From Planctomycetaceae bacterium (GTDB lineage: Bacteria > Planctomycetota > Planctomycetia > Planctomycetales > Planctomycetaceae): DNA of 64,000 bases. The DNA is taken from assembly GCA_021732415.1 (NCBI GenBank), contig JAKFVC010000072.1, positions 50,862-114,861 of the forward strand, read 5' to 3'. The stretch's first letter is position 1. Each line of letters opens with the position of its first letter. Under the pieces are notes generated by a model. The model saw only the letters and a list, made by a program, of their open reading frames with translations. It did not search any database and had not been told where the DNA came from. Made by a program: the position numbers and the translations under genes. Positions 1 to 10,200 of this stretch are shown here, one piece after another.

Positions 1-2
1 AC

Positions 3-164
3 CGGATTCTCGACATCGTCAACATCGACCGCAAGGATTGGCAACCTCGCCCCGCACATATTACTGAACAGTTTGTATCAGGCGTCGTCCGGCATGGCGA
101 CGGCTATATCTGCTTACTTGAGCTTCCTACATTGATCGACGACATTTTTAGTCCAAAGGCCTGA
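3..164 (+). CDS. CheW-like chemotaxis coupling protein, C-terminal fragment
   Basis: Only the last 53 codons are inside the window. The readable frame starts at base 3 and ends with TGA at 162-164. The peptide has the pattern of a CheW domain end: a hydrophobic strand reading RILDIVNID, then FVSGVVRHGDGYICLLEL and a short helix PTLIDDIF. In CheW proteins this last beta-strand block (GVV..GD..ICLLD) closes the SH3-like subdomain that bridges chemoreceptors and the CheA kinase. The stop codon is one base from the ATG of the next gene (TGA-C-ATG), so the two are almost certainly co-translated, linking this protein to the Cache-like sensor that follows. Whether it is a stand-alone CheW or the end of a longer protein cannot be seen. 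Family call is by pattern recognition. Confidence 0.7.
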   Translation, partial: RILDIVNIDRKDWQPRPAHITEQFVSGVVRHGDGYICLLELPTLIDDIFSPKA

Positions 165-165
165 C

Positions 166-2526
166 ATGAGCACCGTTACTCAATCTCCCGTCGCCGCGCC
201 GGCACACCGCAACGGCGACGCCCGCTTCAGCATCTTCAGCCCCGTCATCACGGTCGAACACCGCGAGTTCTACGAGAAGATCGTCTCGGAACTGAACGGT
301 GTCTTTCCCATCTGTACCCAGGGGAAATGCACCGCGGTGGAAGTCAGCGAAGACGCCACCGAGCAGGAACAAATCACCGACCTGATGAAGCGCGTGGAGA
401 GTTTTTCGGGTGAACTCCTTGAAGTCACGAAGCAACTTTTCGACCAGTTTTACCAAGCGAAAGAGCACTTCTGCCGGATGATCCACGGCACGACGGCGTA
501 CGTCAAAATCAATCTCATGGACCGAAACCTGCTGGAGCGAACTTGCGACGTCCGCTGGTGGGCACTCGAAACGGCCTTCAGTGATTGTATCGACTTGACG
601 CAGAAGGTCCACGAACGACTGAAGCGACTGGTACCCATCGCCGGGGATTCCGCTGGCGGCAAGGCTCTCCGCAAGTGCCTCGAAAAAGTCCCTCGTTGGG
701 AAATCGATGCCGAGACCAACTCGCAATTGCAAACCTGCCTCACAGGCCTGGCCAAGCAACTTCCCGAGAGCCACCGCGCCGAAGCGACGACTCTCGCCAG
801 CGACGTCGTGCTCGTCCTCAAGAAGGCATCCTTCGCCTGCGACCGCCTGGAAGATATTAATAACTCTTATACACTCTACCGCGACATCGTCATCGCCACG
901 AAAGACGGGACGATCATCGCGAATTCCAACCAGCAGACTCGCTCGCAGGTGCTGGGCCTGAACATCGCCGACGAGAACTGGTTTCAGAAGGCACTCGCCA
1001 CAAAAGATGGAACCCAGTATCACGCGCAAGACTTGACTCAATCGCGACTCGAGACCGATCAAAGCCTGGTTTACTCGGCGGCCATCCGCGAGAACAGCGA
1101 CAACTATGGCAAAGTCATCGGTGCCATGGGGGTCTTCTTCGATTTCCAGGGTGAAGCCCAGATGATTCTCGACGATCATATGGCGCGGGATACGGTCAAC
1201 CAGAACCACGTCGACGACGGCTGGTTCTCATTCCTCACAAATTCCACGGGAACGGTCATCGCCTCCAGCGACGCAGGCATCATCGAGCCCGGGAAGATGC
1301 CGCACGTCTCACGCAAACATCGCACGCCGGCCGCGGGCGAACTGCCCATGAGCTACGCCGTCTTCGAAGGCCGCGAATCGGCCATTTTCTCCGCCCGCAC
1401 CGACGGCTACCTCGACTATCCGGGCCTCGGCTGGTCATCACACCTGATCGTACCCAAAGACCAGATTTTCCGGACCGCCACCGTCACCACACAACTGGGC
1501 ATCAGCATCGACGATCTCATGCAGTCGCGCCTCGTCCCGGAAATTAATAAGCAGACGTTCGCTAAAGTGCAGGACGACAAGGAATCGATTCAGTTGATCT
1601 CGCTCAACGGCATCGTATTCGCATCCAAGCTGGGCAAGCGTGGCGTCGCACTCGGTCCGATCTTCGACCAGATCAAGCAAACCGGCGAATTCACGACGAG
1701 CAAGATGGAAGACTTGCTGAAGGAAATGGCGATCGGAGAACTGCAACTCAACCTGCAGGCCCTGGAAAACTTCTCGAAACAAGCCATCGACTTGCTCGAC
1801 CGCAACTTATTCGAGCGAGCCGCCGATATTCGCTGGTGGTCGACGGACCAATTCTTCTGGACGGCCCTGCGTGAACCCACCGCCGAGAATTTCCAGAAGG
1901 CAGCCCATCGGATGGAAGTCATCAACGGCTCCTACACAATGTACCGCAATCTGGTCCTCGCCAATCGCAACGGTGAGATCGTCGCCAGCGCCAAGAGCGA
2001 GGACCGCAACAAGCTGCGGTCCATCAGCGTGTACGACGACCCGTGGTTCCTCTCCGCAATGCGCACCACCAAGTCCAGCGAGTTCGCCGTGCAGGACGTG
2101 CAAACATCAAAACTCGAACCCCGCAAGGAACGCTCATTGATCTATTCCGGCGGAGTCCGCGCCGGTGGCGAACGACAGGGCGACCCCATCGGCGTGGTCG
2201 GAATTCTCTTCGACTGGGATACCGAGGCCAAGAAGATCCTCAGCACGTGCCTCCCCAAGAACCGGGACGGAGAATCGATCGCCGGTTGCGCCGCGTTCTA
2301 CACCAACTCCGACCACGAAATCATCGAAACCACCGACGAACAGAATTTCCCAGTCGGCAACACGTTGGCGCTCCCCGCCGCACACAGTGCATTGAAGGCG
2401 GGCCAGTCAGCCTCCGGCCTCTTCGTGCATCAGGACAAACGATATATCCTGGGGTCTTCGCGAACGAAGGGTTACCGCGAATACGCTGGATTGTCCTGGA
2501 CGGCGCACGTCGTGCGGCCGATCTGA
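166..2526 (+). CDS. Soluble protein with two Cache-like sensor halves
   Basis: 786 residues, with no signal peptide and no obvious membrane helix. The protein is an internal duplication. Each half has a motif LxDRNLxERxxDxRWW (about residues 122-140 and again near 540-555), followed by a Cache-type block: SYTLYRDIVIATKDGTIIAN... with NIADENWFQKAL and later LVYSAAIRE...GVFFDF in the first half, and SYTMYRNLVLANRNGEIVAS... with VYDDPWFLSAM and LIYSGGVR...GILFDW in the second. Cache domains normally bind small ligands outside the cell as part of chemoreceptors or sensor kinases. Here there is no output domain and no membrane anchor, so this is probably a cytoplasmic or partner-dependent sensor. 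It starts one base after a CheW-like gene, which suggests a chemotaxis-type or related signalling complex. The ligand is unknown. Confidence 0.7.
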   Translation: MSTVTQSPVAAPAHRNGDARFSIFSPVITVEHREFYEKIVSELNGVFPICTQGKCTAVEVSEDATEQEQITDLMKRVESFSGELLEVTKQLFDQFYQAKEHFCRMIHGTTAYVKINLMDRNLLERTCDVRWWALETAFSDCIDLTQKVHERLKRLVPIAGDSAGGKALRKCLEKVPRWEIDAETNSQLQTCLTGLAKQLPESHRAEATTLASDVVLVLKKASFACDRLEDINNSYTLYRDIVIATKDGTIIANSNQQTRSQVLGLNIADENWFQKALATKDGTQYHAQDLTQSRLETDQSLVYSAAIRENSDNYGKVIGAMGVFFDFQGEAQMILDDHMARDTVNQNHVDDGWFSFLTNSTGTVIASSDAGIIEPGKMPHVSRKHRTPAAGELPMSYAVFEGRESAIFSARTDGYLDYPGLGWSSHLIVPKDQIFRTATVTTQLGISIDDLMQSRLVPEINKQTFAKVQDDKESIQLISLNGIVFASKLGKRGVALGPIFDQIKQTGEFTTSKMEDLLKEMAIGELQLNLQALENFSKQAIDLLDRNLFERAADIRWWSTDQFFWTALREPTAENFQKAAHRMEVINGSYTMYRNLVLANRNGEIVASAKSEDRNKLRSISVYDDPWFLSAMRTTKSSEFAVQDVQTSKLEPRKERSLIYSGGVRAGGERQGDPIGVVGILFDWDTEAKKILSTCLPKNRDGESIAGCAAFYTNSDHEIIETTDEQNFPVGNTLALPAAHSALKAGQSASGLFVHQDKRYILGSSRTKGYREYAGLSWTAHVVRPI

Positions 2527-2970
2527 TGCGCCCCCAGGAGGGATTCTCGGCAGTCCTGCAAATCAGATTAATCTGGCGACATCGCATTGATTCTTCTGCG
2601 AATCCTTATAGTTTTAGCTGCATTCATTCGCTGCCATCCTGGCTCATGCCGGCGTATGGTCCCGGCTTTGCTGGCCGCTGAATGTGTTTGTTAAATCGAT
2701 GCTCCGGGATGGAAGTTTTCAAAACAAACTGATAGGCTCGCGCATCGGCTACTCAGTCAACCGGCAGTTTTTTGTGGCCGATCAGATCCCCACCAGGGCA
2801 GGCTGAAGTCGTTCTGAGACCGCTGTCGCGACCACGCGAGGCTGGCTCGTTGTGAACTGCACTCGGTTAACTACTCTGGGGCGAGTGCACCGGCTCCCCG
2901 TTGGTTTTGACGGGTGCGTTGAGCCGTCCGTTGAGTACTGGTTTTCGTCATTGGATTAGGAATTTCCGTC
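2527..2970. other. Long intergenic region upstream of sulfatase
   Basis: 444 bases with no convincing coding frame. The only structure seen is a perfect 8-base inverted repeat (TGCACTCG at 2858-2865 and CGAGTGCA at 2882-2889, 16-base loop), about 80 bases before the sulfatase ATG. It could be an operator or leader hairpin; there is no T-run, so it is not a standard terminator. No promoter could be assigned with confidence. Confidence 0.3.
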
Positions 2971-4341
2971 ATGCGATCTCGTTGGATTTCGGCCTGCCTC
3001 CTGTGGGCCGCTTTCATCGCCGTTCAAAGTCTCTCTCTAGCTGCCATTTCTGCGGCCGAGAAACCCAATCTCGTGATCTTCTATGCGGATGATCTGGGGT
3101 GGGGAGAAACGGGTGCTTACGGTTGTAAGGATATTCCCACGCCACATATCGATTCGATCGCGACCAACGGCATTCGGTTCACCCAGGGTTATGTCGCCGC
3201 GACTTATTGCAGCCCATCCCGAGCGGCGCTGCTGACGGGCCGCTATCCGACTCGGTTTGGCCATGAGTTCAACAGTGTTGCCGCCCGAAAGGGACTCGAT
3301 CTCCATGAGACCACGATGGCGACTCGGCTGAAGGAATTGGGTTACGCTACCGCCTGCGTCGGCAAGTGGCATCTGGGCGAGCGACCCGAATATCGCCCGA
3401 CGGCGCGCGGATTCGACGAGTTCTTCGGGACACTCGCCAATACCCCGTTCTTCCATCCGACCAAATTCGTCGATTCGCGTGCTTCCGATGAAATTCAACA
3501 AATCACCGACGATGCATTCTATACGACCGACGAATACGCGGCGCGCTCGATCGACTGGATCGATAAGAACAAGTCAAAGCCGATGTTCCTGTATCTGCCG
3601 TTTAATGCTCAGCACGCTCCGCTGCAGGCCCCGCAGAAGTATCTGGACCGCTTCCCGAACATCACCGAGCCCAAACGCAAACTGTTCGCGGCCATGATGT
3701 CGGCGATGGACGACGGCATCGGCCAGGTAATGGCCAAGGTTAAGGAAATCGGTCAGGAAGAGAACACTCTCTACTTCTTCATCGGCGACAACGGTGGCCC
3801 GACCAACGGGACGACTTCGCAGAACGGCGGGCTCCGCGGCTTCAAGATGACCACCTACGAAGGCGGCCCGCGCGTGCCGTTTATCGCTCAGTGGAAAGGC
3901 AAGCTGGCACCCGGCAAGACCTATGATTTCCCGGTGGTAAACTTCGACCTGCTGCCGACAATTATCACGGCCGCCGGCGGCAAAGTGGATCCTTCATGGA
4001 AGTTGGATGGCGTCGACCTGATGCCGTACCTGACCGGCACCATCAAGGGACGTCCGCACGAGACTCTCTTCTGGCGATTTGGTGATCAATGGGCCATCCG
4101 ACAGGGAGATCTCAAATTGGTTGTCTCGAAGGGAGGGAGCGGCAGCCCCGAACTTTATAACCTCGCGACCGATGTCAGCGAATCCAATAATCTGGCGCCA
4201 GCGCAACCGGACAAGGCGAAAGAGCTGCAGACGATCTGGAAAAAGTGGAGCGACAACCAGGCCGAACCCAGCGTGCCGGATGCTCCCGCGAATCCGAAGA
4301 AGGCCAAGAACAAAAAGAAGAAGGCAGCTGACGACGAGTAG
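2971..4341 (+). CDS. Secreted sulfatase (formylglycine-dependent)
   Basis: 456 residues. An N-terminal Sec signal (MRSRW then a hydrophobic stretch to about residue 28) is followed by the sulfatase core NLVIFYADDLGWGE, whose Asp40-Asp41 are the usual calcium ligands. The maturation signature is C80-S-P-S-R84; in the family this Cys becomes formylglycine, the nucleophile. Later blocks, VGKWHLGE (about residues 130-137) and IGDNGG, fit the N-terminal alpha/beta domain, and LYNLATDVSESNNLA is the usual C-terminal motif. The protein probably removes sulfate esters from polysaccharide in the periplasm or outside. The tail is very lysine-rich (PKKAKNKKKKAADDE), which is unusual. AGGA lies about 9 bases before the ATG. 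Substrate cannot be told from sequence. No maturation enzyme is in the window. Confidence 0.93.
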   Translation: MRSRWISACLLWAAFIAVQSLSLAAISAAEKPNLVIFYADDLGWGETGAYGCKDIPTPHIDSIATNGIRFTQGYVAATYCSPSRAALLTGRYPTRFGHEFNSVAARKGLDLHETTMATRLKELGYATACVGKWHLGERPEYRPTARGFDEFFGTLANTPFFHPTKFVDSRASDEIQQITDDAFYTTDEYAARSIDWIDKNKSKPMFLYLPFNAQHAPLQAPQKYLDRFPNITEPKRKLFAAMMSAMDDGIGQVMAKVKEIGQEENTLYFFIGDNGGPTNGTTSQNGGLRGFKMTTYEGGPRVPFIAQWKGKLAPGKTYDFPVVNFDLLPTIITAAGGKVDPSWKLDGVDLMPYLTGTIKGRPHETLFWRFGDQWAIRQGDLKLVVSKGGSGSPELYNLATDVSESNNLAPAQPDKAKELQTIWKKWSDNQAEPSVPDAPANPKKAKNKKKKAADDE

Positions 4342-4380
4342 ACCCCAAAGTATATTCCCGGTGGCGTCAGCCCCGTGGTC

Positions 4381-4434
4381 CCGTGGCAGACGCTGCTAGC
4401 GTCTGAGATCCGACGCTGGCAGCGTCGGCCACGG
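4381..4434. repeat. Palindromic intergenic repeat, family A
   Basis: Two 23-base arms (4381-4403 and 4412-4434) pair at 21 positions around an 8-base spacer. The core words are GACGCTGCTAGCGTC and GACGCTGGCAGCGTCGGCC. A related element with the same GACGCTAGCAGCGTCGGCC core is at 40725-40791, so this is a dispersed, REP-like repeat family. It lies just downstream of the sulfatase stop. Confidence 0.7.
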
Positions 4435-4462
4435 TGGTAAGCCATCGACTCGGACATTGACG

Positions 4463-4510
4463 AATGGAGTCGGCCAAAGCACACTATTGTTGCCGACTCC
4501 ATTTTGTATT
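4463..4510 (+). terminator. Probable Rho-independent terminator after sulfatase
   Basis: A 12-base perfect stem (4463-4474, AATGGAGTCGGC, with 4492-4503) encloses a 17-base loop and is followed on the plus strand by TTGTATTT. The stem plus T-rich tail is a good intrinsic terminator for the sulfatase transcript, though the loop is long. It lies upstream of the preferred ATG of the next gene. Confidence 0.5.
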
Positions 4511-4554
4511 TCCATCCGATCGTCCAGCGCGAAGATCGCGCACTCACTGTCGAT

Positions 4555-5163
4555 ATGCAAATCAACCTCATCGACGTCGCCAAAGTCAGTGCGGCCTGGG
4601 TCATCGCCACGACTCTGGTGATCATATGGATTCATCTGACTCGCCCAGCTGCGATTCCACGTACAGCCTACAGTGCGTTCGTGATCGGGGTGCGACTGCT
4701 CTTTCTCTACTCCTTTTCATACGCGTTTTTCAGCATCTGCCTCGGCGTTCCGGTCAATGCCCTGCTGATCATCTCATCGCTGATTCTCGCGGTGACTCCT
4801 CTGGCAAGACTCGACATGAACCCCGGGAACGATGAACTAAGCGTGGCCATCGGCCTAATCGTCATGGTTCCCATCTATATCCTCAAACAACTGGTTCTTG
4901 GCTTTCCGGATCACGATGAAGTCATACTGATCCCACCAACGCATTCTGGCCCTCATGATTTGTCCCATTTGATTCAAGCGGTTGGATCGGTCACGGCGAC
5001 GCTCAGGCCGTCAGGCAAAGTCGAAGTGGCCGGAATAGCCTACTCCGCCACGACCGCCGACGGAAAGTATCTCGACCAAGGTACGCAGATTCGAGTCTCT
5101 GGAGTTCGCAACGGCACGCTGATCGTCACGGCAGTACCGCCACTCGAACAACGTTCGGCGTGA
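4555..5163 (+). CDS. NfeD-type membrane protein
   Basis: 202 residues from the ATG at 4555; an in-frame TTG at 4504 exists but falls in the terminator hairpin, so it is not preferred. The N-terminal 120 residues hold hydrophobic segments, roughly AWVIATTLVIIWI, VRLLFLYSFSYAFFSICL and LLIISSLILAVTPL, plus IGLIVMVPIYIL. The last 60 residues form an NfeD C-terminal OB-fold: GSVTATLRPSGKVEVAG, then YSATTADGKYLDQGTQIRV and NGTLIVTAV. NfeD proteins act with membrane scaffold proteins or serine proteases in membrane quality control. No stomatin/flotillin or ClpP-like protease partner is next to it here, so the role is unclear. Confidence 0.7.
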   Translation: MQINLIDVAKVSAAWVIATTLVIIWIHLTRPAAIPRTAYSAFVIGVRLLFLYSFSYAFFSICLGVPVNALLIISSLILAVTPLARLDMNPGNDELSVAIGLIVMVPIYILKQLVLGFPDHDEVILIPPTHSGPHDLSHLIQAVGSVTATLRPSGKVEVAGIAYSATTADGKYLDQGTQIRVSGVRNGTLIVTAVPPLEQRSA

Positions 5164-5330
5164 CTAAAGTAGAGATGTGACGGTCGGCTCGATTGCGTCG
5201 GACCGGAGAAAGGACTTCAATAGGGTCTGTTCTCACATTCAAGGCCATCACTCGACCGCTCCGGGAATGGTTGGTTTCGCTGACACATCCGGTCTGAACT
5301 TGTTCGGACAGCCCTCTCGCGGATCCTTTC

Positions 5331-7193
5331 ATGCAACACTCCCCCTCAGGTCGGTGGCTGGTTAGGTTGGCGACAATCGCATTGTTTGCGAATTGCTTGC
5401 TGCTCAGTGGATGCTCCTCCGAAACTCAGCCCCCAGTCGGTACTCTGCGAGCCGACGAGAAAGTGATCAAGGGGCAACCCGCTCCTTCGGCAGGTCCCGA
5501 AAAAGGGACAGTTCCGGCGTCTGGCGATCAGGCTTCCGATGTGATCATCGTCGGCGCGGGGATCTCGGGATTGTCCGCAGCGCTGGATCTCGGGCGAGGC
5601 GGCGCGAAAGTCACCGTGATCGACATGGCCTCTGTATTTGGCGGCCACGCCGTGATGTCGCAGGGGAGTTTGAGCATCGTCGCCACGCCGACTCAAAAGG
5701 CGGCCGGGATCAAGGATTCACCGGATCTGGCGTTTCAAGACTTTCATCGCTGGGGTGAAGACCCTGCAACGGATTGGGTGCGCTATTACGTCGACAACTC
5801 AAAACGCGACATCTACGACTGGGTCGACGAGCTCGGCGTGCGATTCTCCGAAGTGCTGGCATCGTCCGGAAACTCGGTTCCGCGTGAGCATCAACCCATC
5901 GGCCGCGGCATCGGGCTGGTCACGCCGATTTATCGCACGTGCCTCGAACTGGGTACGATCGACTTCTTGTGGAACAGCAAAGTTGTGCAGTTGCTGACGG
6001 TCGATCGTCGCGTGATCGGAGTGCTGGTGCGTGATGTGCGGACTGGTAGCGAACGTAAGCTACTTGGCAAAGCGGTGATCCTGGCCACGGGAGGATTTCA
6101 AAACAACCTCGACATGGTCCGCGAATTCTGGCCCGCCGAGTTTCGCTTTCCCGAACGCATTCTGGCGGGATCGGGGAAGAACTCGATCGGGCTGGGACAC
6201 CAGATGGCAAAAGCGGTCGGCGGTGATCTCGTGAAGATGGACCATCAATGGAATTATTTCACCGGCCTGCCTGATCCACGCTCACCCGGCAGCAATCGTG
6301 GACTGAATGCGACTAATCTGTATGGGATCCTGGTGAACTCCGGGGGCCAGCAATTCGTGAACTTTCACAGTTGGGCGAAGGAGGGGACTCCTGCGTTGCT
6401 GAAACAAAAGCACGCCACCTGTTGGTGCATCTTCGATGAGGCCAACAAACACAACTTCAACGTCTCTGGCTCTGACTGGGCCGACTTCAAGAAAGTCGAC
6501 AAGCTGATCCTGCAAGACCCCAAGTTGGTCAAACGAGCCGACACGATCGAGAAGCTGGCGGAACTGTCGGGCCTTCCGGTGCAGAATCTGGTGGCCACGA
6601 TCGCCCGTTACAACGCACATGTCGAACAAGGTGAGGACAAGGACTTCGGCCGGTTTGGACCGGGTAAACCCGCGTTTTCGAATAAAGCCTCCCCCAAGAT
6701 TGCAACGCCCCCGTTCTATGCCATGCAGACCTATCTGCTGACCCGTAAGAGCATGGGCGGCGTGGCCATCGACCTTAATTGTCGTGTGCTGGATAATCAG
6801 AAGCAGGCCATACCCGGCCTGTATGCCGTCGGAGAATTAGCCGGCCTGGCAGGTATCAACGGCAAGGCGGCACTCGAAGGAACGTTCCTGGGGCCGTGCA
6901 TCGTGACTGGTCGGGTCGCAGCACGCACGCTCTTGAAGGAACTCCAAGTGACTTCGACTCCTGGGGCCATCCACCAATCACGCTGCACAGCATGCCATGA
7001 CATGCCAAAGTTGCTGGCTCAACCGCGCGAAGGATATTGGCACTTCGAAGGAGTCCATCGGGCGGCTCAAGAACGCGGCTTCGACTGCCGGTTCTGCCAT
7101 AGCGAGTTGACGCCATATCGCCCCGACAGCCATCGGATCAATCGGCAATCATTGACTGCCAGTTGTGTGCTGTGTCACACAGCGCAAGAGTAG
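5331..7193 (+). CDS. Lipoprotein FAD oxidoreductase with C-terminal three-haem tail
   Basis: 620 residues. It begins with a lipoprotein signal ending in LLLSGC (Cys28). A linker leads to a Rossmann FAD-binding motif, VIIVGAGISGLSAALDLG (GAGISG at 75-80), and a fumarate reductase/succinate dehydrogenase-like flavoprotein fold closing with IPGLYAVGELAGLAG. Three CxxCH haem-c motifs follow at the C-terminus: CTACH 552-556, CRFCH 586-590 and CVLCH 612-616. Soluble fumarate reductases of the Shewanella type carry haems at the N-terminus, so the order here is reversed. Expected substrate residues differ: the usual HHTMGG block reads TRKSMGGVAID, and the NRLGGN block is replaced by GKAALEGTFLGPC. 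I infer an outer- or cytoplasmic-membrane-anchored electron-transfer flavocytochrome with an unknown substrate. Confidence 0.8.
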   Translation: MQHSPSGRWLVRLATIALFANCLLLSGCSSETQPPVGTLRADEKVIKGQPAPSAGPEKGTVPASGDQASDVIIVGAGISGLSAALDLGRGGAKVTVIDMASVFGGHAVMSQGSLSIVATPTQKAAGIKDSPDLAFQDFHRWGEDPATDWVRYYVDNSKRDIYDWVDELGVRFSEVLASSGNSVPREHQPIGRGIGLVTPIYRTCLELGTIDFLWNSKVVQLLTVDRRVIGVLVRDVRTGSERKLLGKAVILATGGFQNNLDMVREFWPAEFRFPERILAGSGKNSIGLGHQMAKAVGGDLVKMDHQWNYFTGLPDPRSPGSNRGLNATNLYGILVNSGGQQFVNFHSWAKEGTPALLKQKHATCWCIFDEANKHNFNVSGSDWADFKKVDKLILQDPKLVKRADTIEKLAELSGLPVQNLVATIARYNAHVEQGEDKDFGRFGPGKPAFSNKASPKIATPPFYAMQTYLLTRKSMGGVAIDLNCRVLDNQKQAIPGLYAVGELAGLAGINGKAALEGTFLGPCIVTGRVAARTLLKELQVTSTPGAIHQSRCTACHDMPKLLAQPREGYWHFEGVHRAAQERGFDCRFCHSELTPYRPDSHRINRQSLTASCVLCHTAQE

Positions 7194-7215
7194 CATTGTG
7201 CGTCGTGCCCCTATC

Positions 7216-10200
7216 TCAGACCACAGCCTTTTTACGAACGCTAATCGTCCGGTTGATCGTCGCCGATTGGCCGCTGGTGTCGGCGAGAGTGACGGCCACG
7301 CTACGCGTCGTCTTCTTCAGGCCCGCTCCGCTGGTGGAGAAGGTGATTCCTCGCAAGAACGCCTGGACCGCGGCGTCCGTGGCGTTTTCATTGAGTTCGA
7401 TGTGCACGGTCAAACGTCCATTCAGAATGACGGGGTTGGAGATCGTACCGATCGCGCCCGACGACGGCAGGTGGAACTGGTCCAGGGCCTTCTTTTTGGT
7501 GACGACGATGTCGGTTGCCAAGGTCAGCGTGGCACCTGCCAACCCTGCGACTCCGCTGGTGACCGTCACTTGAGGCAACACGACGACCGGCGGATTCTTC
7601 TTCACCCAGGTCACTATGGAACCACCGCCGCTCAGTTGAGGACCGTCAGCGACGTTGGTCACCGTGACCGTCAGATCCTGGACTGTCACGCCACCCGCTC
7701 CGTCGCCTGCGGACACCTGGACTTCGTATTGGTTATCCAAGTCGCTGTCCAGCTGCGTCTCGAAGTCGGGGGCCGACACGAAGGTCAAGGCGCCGGTGGG
7801 GGTGATGGAGAACAGACCCTGGTCGGCTCCGCCGCTGATGGAATAGGTGATGACCTGCGCCGGAAGATCGGCGTCGGTCGCGGCCACCGTCAATGCCGTT
7901 GTGCTGTTCTCGGCAATGGAGAATGAGCTGGACGACGTGAATGACGGATTCGTGTTGACTTTAACCAGCAGGTCGAGGCTGTCGACGTCCGTGATCGACT
8001 GGAGGTATGAACTGCCGGGAATATCGAGCCCCTCTTCTGTCGCGAAGTTGTTACTGTTTGATCCGAACTCGAGTATGGAAAAACGATTGGCAACGGCGGG
8101 AACAAACCCATCGATGAACGTCACCTGCAGTGTTCCGTCGAGATTCGCATTGCCTCCCACCGCCAGCTGATCGTATTGACTGCCTGGCGTCAGACCGCCG
8201 ATTTCTATGCTTAAGATTCCCGTAGCCGACTGCAGATAGCTGCCCGTGACCGCAAGGCGGCCGGGGGACGAACCGGGACTGACGAGCCCCGCGTTGGTCA
8301 GGTTGCCGGAGATGGTGCCCGTACCACTCAGCGATCCACCCGTGATGTTCACAGTGTTACTCGTCGCGAGTGTGGCTCCGGCATTCACGATCGTGGTGCC
8401 GTCCGACTGCGTGTAGGCTGGATTGACCTGCAGCTTCCCTGAGGTCACTTGCACAGTGCCGGTATTCGTGATTCCGGCGAAGAAGGTCGTTGTTCCAAGG
8501 GCTCCGGAAGTAGTCTTATTCAGAGTCCCCTGGTTATTGACCAGCACGTTCGTCCCAGCATCAGCGTTGATATTGAAGACGCCGTCGGGCAGATTGTTTA
8601 TGACCCCGGCCGTCGCGAACACGGTGATGTAGTTTGTGCCGCTCCAATTGATGATGCCCGAGTTGTTGACGACCCGCTCGGGAGTCGCACCGCCCTCGAC
8701 ACCCACGTCGAGCGTCGCGCCGTTCAAAATAATGAGTTCACCTGCGCCATCAATCCGACCGTTGATCCAATGGTGGTGCCCCGAGATTGTTAGATTACCA
8801 GTCCCGGTGACCTTGCCGATGTTTGACGACTGTTCGAAGTTTTCGACCACCAAATCGGTGTTGATCACGAATACGGCCTCGTCGATGACCAGCAAAGTTC
8901 CCGATCCCGTGAATGTGGCGCCACTGTCATAGGTATAGTCGTCCGCGACACCGGTGCCTCCGCGATACACGACTTGCGTCCCGGCCGCCGCGTTGACGAC
9001 CCCGGAACTCGTACCGCGCGAGAATTTGAGAATCCCGGAGTCGACGTTGACGGTCCCTGTATTGTTGAAGATGACCCCCAGCAACGTCGACGCCGTGCCA
9101 GGCGCAGCGGAGCTTGTCTTAATAAACGTTCCCATATTATTGAACGTGATGGAGTCACCACTATTAAGCGTGTGATCGCCAGACACATTCACAATACCGG
9201 AGCCCAGATTGGTGATCGTGGTGTCGACTCCGGCGATGCCCCCCGACGACCAGTTGATCGTGCCCGCATTATCAATCGTGCGGGTGGTGAGGAAGCGAGC
9301 GTCTCCCTCGGCGCTGATATTCAGCGTGCCTCCCGCTTGAATGATGAATCTGCCCCCTCCGCCTTCAATGCGTGCACCTTCCCAAGTGTAGGTGGCCCCG
9401 TTCGGAACAATCAGATCACCCGAACCAAGCAATGTGCCACCCGAACCGTTCAGGAACTGCCGGAACGTTCCACCGACCGTGACGTCGGCATTCATCGTCA
9501 TCGTCCCGTTGCCGAGTTCAAAGTTCTCGGGAAACGTCAACGGTGCGTTAATCGTAAACGACGGTATATTAAATCCGGTTCGGCTGAACAGGCCCGATCC
9601 CGTGAACGTCGTCCCCGCGTTGAGGTCGTGGCCCGCAAATATTCCCCCAAACAGTAGCATCGCACCGGCGCCGGCATGCAAGGTTCCCGCATAGGTGCTG
9701 TCACCAGACAATTCGCCGCTGCCCACGACAAACTTAGTGCCGTCACCCTCCACACCCAGCTCGCCGCCGGCATCCAACGTGACTCCCTGGATCGTGCTGG
9801 ATGTCCCGCTGTTAATGATCAGTGATGATCCGGAGGTGACGTGGATCCGCGCGACGGACGACAACGTCCCCACGGACGCGGCTGTGTTCACGGTCACGGT
9901 AAACTCGCCGTTGCCGTTAATGATCGCCGTATCAGACCCACCCGGCACACCGTGGACGTGGTCCGCATGGAGGAAGTTGAGAGTCTCTTCCGTGACCCAG
10001 TGCGTCGAATCGTTGAAATCACCATTGAAGTCCTTGGGGCCACCGTCTTCCGGAGTCGGAATCCAGATCCACGTCGTCAGGAGCAAGCGATCTTCAATCG
10101 TTTCGATGGCGGTCGCCATTGTCCCCTTACGCTGACGCCGGGTGAATCGGGTCGTCGATCGCGAGACCGGGGGCCATGGCAAATAGTGTTCGACAAAACG

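Noticed and set aside
148..1209. 353-codon minus-strand open frame opposite the double-Cache gene
   Set aside because: It is the mirror of a clearly coding plus-strand gene with internal domain repeats; GC-rich codon bias keeps the opposite frame open.
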